A stretch of DNA of 64,000 bases from Rotaria socialis (lineage: Eukaryota > Rotifera > Eurotatoria > Philodinida > Philodinidae). The DNA lies in assembly GCA_905331475.1 (NCBI GenBank), contig CAJNYU010003101.1, positions 59,814-123,813 on the forward strand, written 5' to 3'. The position numbers and the translations under genes are program-made. Position 1 is the stretch's first letter. The number at the start of each line of letters is the position of its first letter. Below, piece by piece: positions 51,464 through 63,830 of the stretch. Under the pieces are notes generated by a model that saw only the letters and a program-made list of their open reading frames with translations, was not told where the DNA came from and did not search any database.

Positions 51464-52000
51464 ATGGGTTATTCTCTTTGGCTTCTTCCGCCCAGTAATT
51501 CGAAAATAGCTTCATCTCTTATCTCGGCAATTAAATGTCTCGGCTGTTCATTTGCTCCTCATATTACACTGGCTTCAAAAATATCACTCTCTATATCTGT
51601 TGAAAATATAAAAGCATCTCTTAATCTCTATTTTGCCAAAAATTCTTTGCCTACTATCCATATCAATACTTTGGACACGGGATCACAATTTTTCAAACGT
51701 ATATTTCTACGATGTGAAAAGACCGATTCTCTTGTTTCACTTGCTCGTTTTTCAAAGCAAGCATACATTGGTAACAATGAAGACACAGATGATGATTGGA
51801 CAAACGATTATGATCCGCATATTTCTTTAATTTATGCTGAAAAACAAAATTGTAATGATCAAGAATTGATTAGTCGAATAGATACTTCAACATTGATTGA
51901 TAAAACATGGCAAGGCGGTAAAATTCAACTAGTTGATACCACCGGAGAATTGTCGGAATGGAAGACAGTTTTAGAATTCGATATTCCAAATAGTGATTAG
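51464..52000 (+). CDS. Cyclic phosphodiesterase, 2H superfamily (CPDase type)
   Basis: Intronless, 178 aa. The two catalytic His-x-Ser/Thr motifs are HIT at residues 33-35 (FAPHITLAS) and HIS at 119-121 (YDPHISLIYAE). The N-terminus MGYSLWLLPP and the central TGSQFFKRIFLRC match the plant cyclic phosphodiesterase pattern (YSVWALP, TGTFFFQCVFL), about 181 aa in plants. Such enzymes open ADP-ribose 1'',2''-cyclic phosphate made during tRNA splicing, or nucleoside 2',3'-cyclic phosphates. An upstream in-frame stretch to 51425 has no ATG, so the Met at 51464 is used. This subfamily is typical of plants and fungi, so transfer into this lineage is possible; absence of introns agrees but does not prove it. 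Confidence 0.85.
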   Translation: MGYSLWLLPPSNSKIASSLISAIKCLGCSFAPHITLASKISLSISVENIKASLNLYFAKNSLPTIHINTLDTGSQFFKRIFLRCEKTDSLVSLARFSKQAYIGNNEDTDDDWTNDYDPHISLIYAEKQNCNDQELISRIDTSTLIDKTWQGGKIQLVDTTGELSEWKTVLEFDIPNSD

Positions 52001-53077
52001 TTGTTACTTTTTAACAAATTTACTGACAAGCAAATTCACGAAGGTCAGCAAGAGTGGTCAATATGTTCGACTCATCATGATTGAAGAGACTAAACATTCG
52101 CTATTTATACAGATAATCTAGCTTGTTGAATTTATTTTTATAAATTGTTTAGAGTGACTTTCTTGTCTTTTTTTTACAGAGAAGTAACATTATATTCAAG
52201 TTAATATAGTTTCAGCTTAAATTCACTTTCTACGAATGGCAACAAACATTCTGTTCTATATACAAGTTCAAAAGAAATCTTTGAACAGAAATCCAGTATT
52301 GTATTGCACAGTCCACATGACAACAGTTGAATTTGACATCAGAACTGTTCTTTATAGTAGCTATGTTAACGTGAATTCATTTGTAACATCTTGCATAATA
52401 TAATGGAATGATTTCTAATTAATTAGCTTATTATTCATGCCAATCGAACTATATATAGCATAGTTTAAGGAGAAACGAATAATTTACTCTAGTATAATTA
52501 CATATAACCATAAATGAAGATTATTCATCTTTTACAAACGTTTTATCACGTTATTCTTTCGAATATCATTGCAATCGTGTACAAAATAAAACGTTAGGAT
52601 AAAAACAACAGCATTTTTAAATATAAAGAATTTTAACAAGTTTCAAATTTTAAATAAATAATATTAGTAATGTTGAATTTTTCTAAAATCACGTCGACAC
52701 TGCACTAGTACCAAACATTCCCTATTGAATTGGAATCAAAGGAGTTTTGAGTTTCACTTTGATAGGGAGAAGAACATGTATTTTTTTAGAATAAAAGAAT
52801 CAAATAAATATTCGAGCAATGACATTGTTACATCTGATCTTTGGGTTAAAAATATGATGTGTTTCATCAGCTAAGAAGCGAACAGTTAACATTGTAATAT
52901 CAACATATAGATTTAATTAAGTTAATCTTATGATAATTTTATAGTTTATGTAACAATAAAATTTAAATGAACTTTCTTTAAACCATAGAAAATTAGATTT
53001 GTATCTGATAATTTTGTGAAACACGATCTGAAAGGAGTGTTGAAGTATATAGAGTAGAAATTTGGACCAATCCCCCC

Positions 53078-53078
53078 N
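53078..53078. other. Undetermined base (N) after a C6 run
   Basis: The single ambiguous base in the window directly abuts the left arm of the inverted repeat, a possible sign of unresolved assembly or polymorphism. Confidence 0.95.
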
Positions 53079-53158
53079 CTGTCATTAGAGATTAGTAAGA
53101 CATTCTCATAGTTCATAGGCTTTGATGAATTTAGCTAATACTATACTGTATATTTTTC
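53079..53158 (+). repeat. Left arm of perfect 80-bp inverted repeat
   Basis: This arm is the exact reverse complement of 53633-53712 across all 80 bases by direct reading. It begins ctgtcattagagatt and ends atatttttc. Together the arms bound a 634-bp unit, as expected for a non-autonomous foldback/MITE element or an assembly artefact. Confidence 0.85.
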
Positions 53159-53632
53159 TGTAAAGATCTATGATGGTTTTTGAGTTCTCTGTAACGGTTT
53201 GTGATGGTTTCTAGAGACTCCATACATCATCATACAGGCCTTAATAGAGAAGCTCCGCAGACCATCACCGACTGTGATTGACGGATTCCAGAAAAGGAGT
53301 TTCATCGCGTTTCACATTTTAATCCTACAGGGATTGCGCTAACAGTTTTTTATTTAGTTATAAAAAGCTCAGCTTACTTCATCCTCTATACTTGTGAAAG
53401 AATCATGCCAGTAGTTTTGACAGTGTAATTGTCTACTTCGCTTCGTCACAGCTATAATAAATAAAATATCACATATCGAATTTTACTACTTGTCATTGAA
53501 CATCATCGAAATGACATAATTACTACTTTTTTTCATGAAAGCATTTATAGATTTTGGAACAAATACTGTTGCAAGGTTCACTAGAAATAATCTTAGCAAT
53601 AGAAAACAAATTAGACTTTCAAAAGATGAAAT

Positions 53633-53712
53633 GAAAAATATACAGTATAGTATTAGCTAAATTCATCAAAGCCTATGAACTATGAGAATGTCTTACTAAT
53701 CTCTAATGACAG
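53633..53712 (-). repeat. Right arm of perfect 80-bp inverted repeat
   Basis: Identical in reverse complement to 53079-53158. The 474-bp interior codes for nothing recognisable. No target-site duplication could be confirmed because the left outer flank carries an N. Confidence 0.85.
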
Positions 53713-55765
53713 CGATAGTTGATCCTCTTTTGAACAACTAATAGCCAGTGTATCTAATATTTTAGGTATGTTTGTTTCAAGAAAGACAACGCGTTCAATC
53801 TTATGAACGAAGTTTGTCATCAACATAGAGTACACAAGATTTGCTATAAAGTTTAAATCTAATAAGATGAATTCTTGATTTAATAAATAATTAAAAAAGA
53901 AGTTTTCGATTGGTATTTTATTTTTATGCCGAATGATAAACTATATCCATATATTAGAATTTATCAATAAAAGTTAAGATCAATATTTCAATTTTTAAAA
54001 TCTATAATCGTCCGTAGATTATTCTATCACGCTTTATATTGAAATTTTTCCGCAAAAAATAACATCAAAGCTGGAATTCATATTATTATGTTTGTTCGAT
54101 TGGATGAAACAGTGCATAGCAACGATGGACGCAAACGTTAAAATTTGATAATATTTATGTTCTTAAAATTTTGAATATCAAGATAACATTTACTCTCGTT
54201 ATGAGCTATGATATGGCACATCCTTCGTTACCGATGCAAATAGAAATCAATTAATTCTCGTCTTAAAATAAATAGAACAACAGTTTAGGTGAATATTGGT
54301 ATGAAAACGTAATTATTTACCTGATGTTTCTTCATCGATTAAGAAAAGTTGAAAATAAAAAGTTGAACAGTTCACTCCGACATATTTTATGTCAGCAGTC
54401 ATTTTTGAGACTTCTATATTTCAGTAAATCAATCGTATATAAAGACGAAATTTTAGCGCTAGTAAATTAAAGAACAATAAACTACTACCTATGCATTTAG
54501 CTGGGAAGAAGATTACAGTAACATGTTCAAGTCACAATTCATTTGTCCTAGTTGACACATATATATGCATTCTTGCATTCATGTTACATGTCTCTGATAA
54601 TTTGGTAAAAATATGTACAGTACATTAAATATTCGTGCAGTAGTATTGATGGGCGATATAAGATTATCACGGAATCAAAAAATAAACAATTAGATTAGAA
54701 ACAGTGCTGGTAAGAAACTAAATGTTTGAAGGCATCGTCACAGATACTACGGATTGTCGCGAATGTGGATAAGTATTGATGTTTTTTTTGCGAATGATGC
54801 TGTCATTCACGCTCAGATGGTTTCTAGTAGGACAAGTACGAGCGAAAACAGATCCTTGTGATTACAACGCCAAAGTTAGAAACTGAAAATTACTAGGAAA
54901 ACGAATGCCCTCTAACTTAATGGAGTATTGCAAATATAAATTATAACATGCAATAGATTCTTCAAATGGAGCATTTTGAAATCTGTGCTCATACCATTCT
55001 CTCAAACCTGTATCGACACAAATATAGCTCATCAATCCACCACAAAATAATTAAATTTGATGTTCTCTTCTATGAATCCAAACATATTTGTGTAATTATA
55101 TAAACCGCTAGTCACATGAAGTTCTGCCAAAAAGCCAGTCTGAATATATTAGCTAGTGATTATATTCGGAGAGTTTAATTACATTGACACGAACTTTTTA
55201 TCATATTAAATAAAACAAGGCAGAGATAGAATCGTTTTAGATTTTTGAACACCATTACCAGTGCCATCTCTGATATTAGCGGTAACGGATTCCAAAATGA
55301 ACTGTTCTAAACGAAATATATGATTTTGAAACACTATTTTCTGTTTGAAATCATTGGATATGATATAATCAAAATATAGAAAATGCAAAGAATATTCTCG
55401 TCACTCATATAATTTTATGGTTTGTTCAAAGTGTCAAGACCGATATCATCTAGCCTAGTTAATATTATCTAGGTGAATCGTCGAAATAGCATCATGATAT
55501 ACTTCAGTATTGGTTGTTTTCTCGAGCAACGATCAATAAAAGCCTCAAACCATTAAATTTTAACTCAATTTGAATACAATTAAGGATAATTTGTTAGTTT
55601 TGATTAATCTGCTATTATAACCAATACACATGTTACCAAAATATAAAAGAAGCGTTAAGATATAGACAAATCCGGTTATCTCAAGTTTAGTTTTCGCTGT
55701 TATTCATAGTTTATCGCTGGCAACTTTTAATAGTCATTGATGAAGCGTCTTCTTTGTAATTAATA

Positions 55766-58535
55766 TTAGCGATAGCGTTTGTTCTTGTTTTTGTCGTTGA
55801 TATTCGTGATCAATTCCTCGGAACTACTTGTAATAAACAAACGCTGTTGCCAATCATATATACCAATTGCTGGTCCTTGCCTTTGCAAATGATTCATTAA
55901 ACCAGATTTATCCTGAGTAAAGACACTAACTGGAATATGACTTAAACCATTATTGTTGAGAAATTGTAATAGATTAAGTGGATTTTTGTTTTCGTCTCTA
56001 TAGTACCCACGACAAATTACTTGGAAAGTAGATGATGATCTAATCCTTTCTCTCAGTCTTGAGATATGTGCTTCTCCTTTTGAATATGTTTCACAGAAAT
56101 CGACTTTAACATCTCCACCAGCCGTAAACCGTTGCTCTATTTGAGCATTTGCATTATTTTTGCTATCTATCCAAAGAATAAACGACATTTGAACTTCATT
56201 CTTTGGCAATACTGGTGTACGATCGGGCCTGATGACATCGTCAGTCGGCAATGAGCCCCATACAAGAGGAAGTGTTTTTCCTTTACTCCACAAGTTAGCA
56301 AAATAGTTGAAAGTATCATTTAATTTCCAGAAAAATGTGAAATCGAAATCTTGATAAGGATAGTTCGGTGGAATGTAATATGGCTTATTCTTATCAATGT
56401 TCCAATCGTATGGATTCACAACATCTGTAGTTGTACGACGAGCCGAGTCGTTATCGACTAATTGGATTGTATGTAAATCTTGGCATAGATCTTTGTTACA
56501 CATATATTCATACGGTATGTAGCAATAGCCATTGTCACCCTAAAATCAAATGAATACATTCGTTTTTACAGTTTGAAATGATTTCATATTATTTTATTTC
56601 GTGTCATTCGAAATAAGCAAAAACAGGAAGATTCGCTGCACGGCTTGTCTGCAACATGCAAAATACCTGTAGGGTATAGTCTGAGTCTTATTTCATACCT
56701 ACAATGAGTGTACGTCCAGAAAAATATATGTTGCAGCCACGCCTACACTAGTCCAAAACACCCTTGAACGCCATTATGCCTACACTTTTTCTATATGCAT
56801 TTTAATAGAATTAGATGACTGGGACGAAGTGTCTTGATTGTTAGAGAAAACAGTTAACTAATACTCACAAAAAATGCTTATTACAATATACGCTCTTATG
56901 ATATATTAACATGTTTATATTACTAGAATATCTGAGAGTACTTTCTACACTCAAATATTTTACATCGTTTTAGAGAGCACTCAGTGTGAGAGTTTTCGGG
57001 AAAAACTAAATCTTATAGCATGAACGTTGTGTGAGAAATTGGCCAAATACTGTGAGGTCAAGTGTTTGTTGAATATTCATTTCGCTTTGATCTAGATGCA
57101 TCAGAAGCAGACCAATACATTTCACTACGGCCTGTTATCATCTCCGACAGTCTTTTATTTTGAATTTGGATTTTATTTTCTTCAGGTCCCCTAGAGCAGC
57201 TAATCTCTGCTAGATTATCTCTACATACAAACTGCACTTCACAAGCGTCATAAAATTCTACAATACCAGCATCAAATGAACAACTAAACTTCACGTTAGT
57301 TATGAAGAAATATTTTTCCGCACTTTGGTTGGCCGTTAGATATTGCCAAAGCTACGAAAAAAACAAGTTATTCACAACGTCGCAATCTCCCTTGACAAAA
57401 AATAGAAGAAACACAAAAATTTCTTTCAAATATCGTGCTGATTCACTTATGCCCTACACTTTACTATGAAGATTAAGACGTGCTTGATGATATATTTAAT
57501 GAATATCAATATGAAAACCTAATGAATCTGCAAACACAATCGCAATATTCTGCAAAACAAACGATAAACTTACCCAACTTTTACCCCATGAGTTTCGAAC
57601 AATGAAACATCTTGATAGATCGCTATATCCCACTGCCAACATTGCGTGCCAGCCGTGTTGTTGATTTTGTTTCTCATAATATAGATTCGGCATTTCGACA
57701 CGACCTCCATTTTTTCCGGCTCTTAAAAACGATTGAAACGTTTCAAGACCGAATGCAAACGGATAACCCTCAGCCAAGCATCCTCTCATTTCATTCAAGT
57801 CAACAGCTACAACCAGAGCTTCTTTGATTTTATATTTTGCAGCTTCTATAAAGCAGTGTTCCGGTGGTCTCTTATTCAGATTTGCCGAGGTGTGTGGGAA
57901 CATTTCTTCTTTGCAGCAGCCAAAACGTTTTAAGCCCATAACTGCACTACTTAAATAAGTTCCAATATCCTCCAATTTATAGGCATTTGGATTATCTATC
58001 TTCTGACCGTTGTAGTATATAAAAAGACGACTAATGTTAAGAGCTTTTTTTGTATTTTTCATTATCAAAAATTCATATGAACCTAGAAGAATATTCATGT
58101 GTCACTTAAGTATGATCATAGTTATAAAATACCTGCTAGTGCATTGCCAACACTAAAATAATAGATATTTTCTTTTTAAAGAAATCAGTCGACAAGGTAA
58201 ACATGAAATAAAAGCAATCACATATCGGAATGAAAAATTGGTATGCGACACAATAACAACAACAAGAAACATTATGGATTCTCTGTTGTGTTCGCGTGTC
58301 AGGAAAAAGTGCAAAAAAATACTAACCATGAATTAAAATCACCTTGGCTGACAACAGGCGTCATTAGTTGTCGAAGATCAACTGATGAAGGCAATTCTTT
58401 ATTTGAAAGAGTTCTTGATGATCCAAACGTTGGCAGAGTTGATGGCTGTTGACTAATCAAGCAGCCTCCAATCGGAAAACGATTTCCTGTTTCCGGATCA
58501 ATTAGATATTTGGATTCAGCCATATGCGCGCACAT
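55766..58535 (-). CDS. Papain-family protease with C-terminal alpha/beta domain, copy B
   Basis: Exons (minus): 58327-58535, 58133-58152, 57574-58082, 55766-56539; 1512 nt, 503 aa. The N-terminal 50 residues form a short pro-like region without signal peptide. LPSSVDLRQLMTPV leads to Q-GDFNS-C, with the catalytic Cys at residue 70; its TGT codon is split TG|T between exon 1 and a 20-nt exon. His (QHGWHAMLAVGYSD) and Asn (VRNSWGKSW) complete the triad. Tandem copy A has CVANALAG; here it is CVGNALAG. After about residue 246 an unrelated region follows, GDNGYCYIPYEYMC then a linker, and a last 120 residues with ILWID, FQVICRGYY and IPVSVFTQDKS strands alternating with helices, like a receiver or TIR-type fold. 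A good acceptor just before the ATG (exon can extend to 58547) suggests an upstream exon or trans-splicing. Intron 3 also has an unexplained coding-like segment. Confidence 0.85.
57058..57351 (-). other. Coding-like segment inside intron 3 of copy B (possible alternative last exon)
   Basis: 98 codons including stop, preceded by a strong TTTTTTTCGTAG acceptor. Phase 0 matches the end of exon 3 (..GKSW). It reads LWQYLTANQSAEKYFFITNV.. with five cysteines and ends in a TGA. Splicing to it would give a shorter protease lacking the alpha/beta domain. Nothing similar was found in the matching intron of copy A. It could equally be an insertion or relic. Confidence 0.4.
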
Positions 58536-58918
58536 GTTCTCAATAGTCTACAACAAAAAAGAAAAGAATAATTTCATCCGGAATTCTGATCTACTAAGAT
58601 GTTCATGTTAAAACTGTTGAACAAAACAATCAAAACTGAGCCATGATGTACTTCAGTATTACTTGCTTTCTCGAACAGCAATCAATTGAACTCTCAAGGA
58701 ATTAAATTCAACTCAATTCGAATACAATTACCGGCAATTTGTTAGTTTTCGCTCAAATGTTATTATAGCTAATGCACGTGTTATCAAAATATCAAAGAAG
58801 CATTACATAAGATATAAACAAATTCTTTATCTCAAGTCTAGTTATCAATTTCGTTCATATAGTTTGTCGCTGTCAACTTTTGACAGTCATTGATGAAACG
58901 TTTTCTGTATAATTAATA

Positions 58919-61900
58919 CTAGCGACGGCGCTTATTATTTTTTCTATCTATGGCTTTTGCGGTCAACTCCTCAGAACTATTGGTAATAAACAAACGTTGC
59001 TGCCAATCATGTAAACCCATCGCTGGTGCTTGTCTTTGCAAATGATTCATTAAACTAGATTTGTCCTGAGTAAACACAATTACAGGAATATGGCTTAAAC
59101 CATTATCGTTGAGAAATTGTAATAGATTAAGTGGATTTTTGTTTTCGTCTCTATAGTACCCACGACAAATTACTTGGAAAGTAGATGATGATCTAATCCT
59201 TTCTCTCAGTCTTGAGATATGTGCTTCTCCTTTTGAATATGTTTCACAGAAATCGACTTTAGCATCCCTGTCAATCGTCAATCGTTGCTCTATATGAGTA
59301 TTTTCACTGTTGTGTTTATCTATCCAAAGAATAAACGACATTTGAACTTCATTCTTTGGCAATACTGGTGTACGATCGGGCCTGATGACATCGTCAGTCG
59401 GCAATGAGTCCTTTACAGGAGGAGGTGTTTTTCCTTGATTCCACAAGTTAGAAAAGTAGTCGAAAGTATCATTTAATTTCCAGAAAAATGTGAAATCGAA
59501 ATCTTGATAAGGATAGTTCGGTGGAATGTAATATGGCTTATTCTTATCATCGTTCCAATCGTATGGATTCACAACATCTGTAGTTGGACGACGAGCCGAG
59601 TCGTTATCGACTAGTTGGATTGTATGTGCTTCTAGACATAGCTTTGTGTTACACATATACTCATACGGTATGTAGCAATAGCCATTGTCACCCTAAAATC
59701 AAATGAATACATTCGTTTTTATAGTTTGAAATGATCTCAAACTCTTTGATTTTATGTTATATCTGAGGATGTAGATTATCCTTTGTAATGTTCGAAACAA
59801 AATGAAATAACATCTGTGAGTAGGACAACATCTAACAGAGTTAGAATTTTTCTTCACGGATGATATTGAAAAAGTGACGCTTTCGTTAGAATAGTTTAGC
59901 TATTGATAAGTATAATTATTAGTTTTAGACAGTACATCTAGAAGGAATGAATCGAATGAAGATACACGTAGATCTGTGGAAAAATATTATCATTTTGAGA
60001 AAAGTAATTCATATATTTTAATTTTTCATCAAATTTAATTACGATTTCATGACAATTTGTTCTAAATTTCAGTGAACTCTGTGGACTTCTGTAAACCTTC
60101 GCTAAGAAACCGTTTTAAGCTTCATGGGAGAAAAAAAGAGTCCGTATCAAAATACTGAAAACGCCAGGTTTCAAACGAACGCTCTATTGTTTAATGCAAA
60201 AAGCTTTACAATTGAGTCTCAAACGTCAATGATTTCGTAGGAAAGTTTTCGCCGATGTGCTCACTGGAACAACCCCTTTAGGTTTCGCAGCTCTTGTGAA
60301 GCTTAGAAGGGTTCGATTGTCCATCTATTTATTTTAGAGAACAGTATTCATTGATATTTCCAGTTGAACTAAATACTACTTAAAACAATGCATTAGAATG
60401 ACCAATGCAAGATTCCTACTACATAATTAACATCGACAAAATTTAGTGGTTCTGACGAAAAATATATTAGATTATCGATGTTTTAATAGAAAGTAAGGGT
60501 GTCAATTTACAGTTTATTTTATTTAACTTTAACTTCTCGAAAAGTTAATTTAATTTAATTTAAAATTAAATTCTATTAAATTAAAATCTAAAATAAATTG
60601 AAATTTTTTGTTTGATACAAAAAGTTAAATGTAAATTAAATTTTTGGGCTGAAAAATCATTTATATTTAATAAATTGTTTGAACGATACTCATCATTGTT
60701 ATGAGGAAAATACGCGACTTTAACAGTAGCAACTACTAAATGAAAGGAGAACATAGTATTTTAGGTTAATATTTGTTCATAATAGTCAAAATTTCTCTAC
60801 AGATTATGCAGGATCCATCATCTTTCTTCTTCAAAATACCGAGGTACTCATAAAAATATATTTATTAGCACAATTTGCAGAAGAATGACTAGCTTTAATT
60901 TTAGAAAACAAGAAACATACTCAAATTTGCCTTGAAATAATATCAATCAAGTCAAAAACTATTTTTATCTACCAGTTTTTAAAATTTAATTAAATGCAAA
61001 TTTTGGACAATTTATTTCTCGACTTAATAATTTTTTTTAAATTAAAATGTCATATCCCTAATAGAAAACTTATCTAACTAAAAACAAATTAGAAATTAGA
61101 TCCATCTCATCTCATCTGTAATTCATATTATATTAATATTTGAATTTTGAAAAAAAAACTTCCACTGTTACAGTAAAGCAATTTGCCTACGTAATGTCAC
61201 TTTGTACTAGCAAATAGTGAAAAAGATATATTTTTTAAATTATCCATCTATTTTGTTTATCCATGCGTACTTCATCATGAAACCTTAGACATAGTTGCAG
61301 AATGATTTGTTGTATACCAACATGAAAAACAATGAATGTATGTTAACAACACTGTAAAAATCTGAGAAACCAACGACAAACTTACCCACTGCTGACCCCA
61401 TGAGTTCCGAACAATGAAACATCTTGATGCGTCACTGTATCCCACTGCCAACATCGCATGCACTCCATGATCATCGTTCAGTTTTTCGCGATATAGATCT
61501 GGGATGAGGACGCGTCCGTTATCTTCTGCTTGCTCAAACGATTGAAACGTTTTAATACCGAATATAAATGGGAAACCCTCCGCTAGGCATCCTTTCATTT
61601 CATTAAAATTGACATCTACTCTCATAGCCTTTTTGATTTTATATTTTGCAGCTTCTATAAAGCAGTGTTCCGGTGGTCTCTTATTCAGATTTGCCGAGGT
61701 GTGTGGGAGCATTTCTTCTTTGCAGCAGCCAAAACGTTTTAAAGCCATAACTGCACTAATTATAGAGGTACCACTATCCTCCAGTTTATAGGCATTTGGA
61801 CTATCTATCATTCGAGCGTTGTAGTATATAAAAAGACGACTAATGTTAAGAGCTTTTTTTGTATTTTTCATTATCAAAAATTCATATGAACCTAGAAGAA

Positions 61901-62342
61901 TATTCATGTGTCACTTAAGTATGATCATAGTTATAAAATACCTGCTAGTGCATTGGCAACACTAAAATAATAGATATTTTTTTTAAAGAAATCAGTCGAC
62001 AAGGTAAACATGAAATAAAAGCAATCACATATCGGAATGAAAAATTGGTATGCGAAACAGTAACAACAACGAGAAACATTATGGATTCTCTGTTGTGTTC
62101 GCGCGTCAGGAAAAAATGCAAAGAGATACTAACCATGAATTAAGATCACCTTGGCTGACAACAGGCGTCATTAGTTGTCGAAGATCAACTGATGAAGGCA
62201 ATTCTTTATTTGAAAGAGTTCTTGATAATTCGAACTTCGGCAGAGTTGATGGTTGTCGACTAACCAAACAGCCTCCAATCGGAAAACGACTTCCTGATCT
62301 TGAATTAACTAGGCATTTCGGTTCATTCATATGCGCACACAT
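58919..62342 (-). CDS. Papain-family protease with C-terminal alpha/beta domain, copy A
   Basis: Exons (minus): 62134-62342, 61942-61961, 61386-61891, 58919-59692; 1509 nt, 502 aa. Same plan as copy B. Oxyanion Gln and catalytic Cys are in QGDLNS-C-VANALAGSYEFL (Cys about residue 70, codon split TG|T across the intron). His is in DHGVHAMLAVGYSD (about 220) and Asn in VRNSWGQQW (about 239). Exon 4 is 774 nt in both copies and highly similar. Its last 120 residues show ILWID, an alpha/beta alternation and IPVIVFTQDKS. No signal peptide, so probably cytosolic. Intron 3 is 1693 nt, 659 nt longer than in copy B. Both copies share their 3' flank (about 280 bp), so the duplication unit includes non-coding DNA. 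Activity is plausible because the triad is intact; the role of the C-terminal domain is unknown. Confidence 0.87.
59693..61385. other. Intron 3 of protease copy A
   Basis: 1693 nt. The part at 60505-61050 is very A/T-rich with self-complementary TTTAATTTAA-type stretches at both ends, compatible with an inserted element that accounts for much of the extra length over copy B. No open frame. Confidence 0.5.
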
Positions 62343-63830
62343 GTTTTCAATAGTCTATAACAGGAAAGAAAAGAACTGTTTCATGCATTATTTTCATCAA
62401 TAAAAGCCATTCTTGCGTTTTCTTCTAGTGATTATTGTACTTTAGGTAAATATATTATGTGAAACTTTCTATGATCTACCATAATTTGTTAAAATATTTC
62501 TCAGACTCACAATCTGAAAGAGATAATTTCTTATTCATGTGTGGGCAACTACAGGTTTTAAGTGAACATTAGACAAATAATTCATAGGTAAGATAAATGA
62601 ATAATTTAAGAGGAAAACTATCGTTTAGGTCAAACATACGTTACATCTAAAAACCAAGATTAGTTCTATTTAAACTGTACCAGAACTCCAAAGCAAGGGA
62701 AAAGAAAAATAATGAGAATGATGTTAATTTCTATACGGAAAATGATTTTGAAGTTTTAACTGGTGTAAATGCGGGCATGATTTACGCTCCGCATGATAAA
62801 TGAATAAGAAAAGAGTGTTTGGAACTTATAGTATGTACTAAATGTGAAAAGAAAAAATTAATGGAATGTGGATAATGCTAGACTTTGTCGTTGGGTTATG
62901 GTGAGCTGAATGTTTATTTTCCTATCGTTCTCGACTGAATGATTATTACTTCTCGCTTTATAGCTGTGTTTTATGCACGGTATCCGAAACAATGAGATTA
63001 GGGATGGATGTGTTTTTTCAATACAAATTTGACGGAATCTTTCTCGTGGTCTATTGTTTCTTTCATTAGACTCAAGCGCTATAATTAAGGCATTGTTAGA
63101 TGATTAAGAGTGGTATATGAGAGTCTTCATATAGAGTTGGGTACTGGTATCAGCTTTTATAATGGTCTAAGTCACTTGTGATTGATAGGTTTTTAAAGAG
63201 AGGAAGGTGGTTCCTGAAGAACCTCATCGAATTTGTGAACAATTGTTTTCGGAGAATTCTCTTCAAAACAAAGAACGTGATTGATGAAAAAAAGAGTGAT
63301 GTTTGATGTTTGGTAAATATTTCTATAGCACACAGCAAATTCTGTAAACATTGACATCTTTTCTAAATAGTGACGATGAAGAGTTTGATATAGATATACA
63401 ATACACAGATTGGCTTATATATAGATCGTGCCGAAGCTGCACTGTTTGCCATAGTACAACTTTGACGTAATCTTTTGTCGGAGCTGTTTCAAACCCCATC
63501 ACAAGACATGAAAAAATCTTCTTCGATGCAAGTTACCCTAGATATTCGCCATTAAATGATCAGACGCCTGAGAGCTCATAATTTTCTAACTGAAAATAAT
63601 AGTATAAGACAATACTTCTTGTTAGTGTTATGCAACAGAATTGTTTCCTAGCTGCAAGTTAATTATTTTTAGATATATGGCTACTTTGAATATTTTCTCA
63701 TACATCCTGACAGAAAATTTTCGATAATTCCATTTCAGCCTATTTTGCTATAAATACATGATTCTAAACCATGTAGTTTTACACCTTTTTATCCTAGATT
63801 CCAATTAGAGTCCTGCAGGTTAAGACTTTT
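62343..63830. other. Upstream region of protease copy A
   Basis: An acceptor (CTGTTATAG) lies at 62355-62363 just before the start. No convincing first exon or gene is seen to 63830; the open frame at 63150-63338 (minus) has no support. Confidence 0.45.

Larger units (their letters stand above)
52001..55765. other. 3.8-kb interval without a supportable gene
   Basis: It contains the 80-bp inverted repeat pair and undetermined base described separately, plus a 3' flank (about 55490-55765) that is duplicated at about 58640-58918. An open frame at 55206-55388 (minus) has no support. Confidence 0.5.

Noticed and set aside
57496..58098. Protease start at MNILLGSYEF (also 61275-61907 in copy A)
   Set aside because: MNILL lies in the intron; the acceptor CTTCTAG and the preceding 20-nt exon give CVANALAGSYEF with the catalytic Cys.
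62050..62403. 117-aa plus-strand open frame (and 58243-58452)
   Set aside because: Antisense shadow of the protease first exons.
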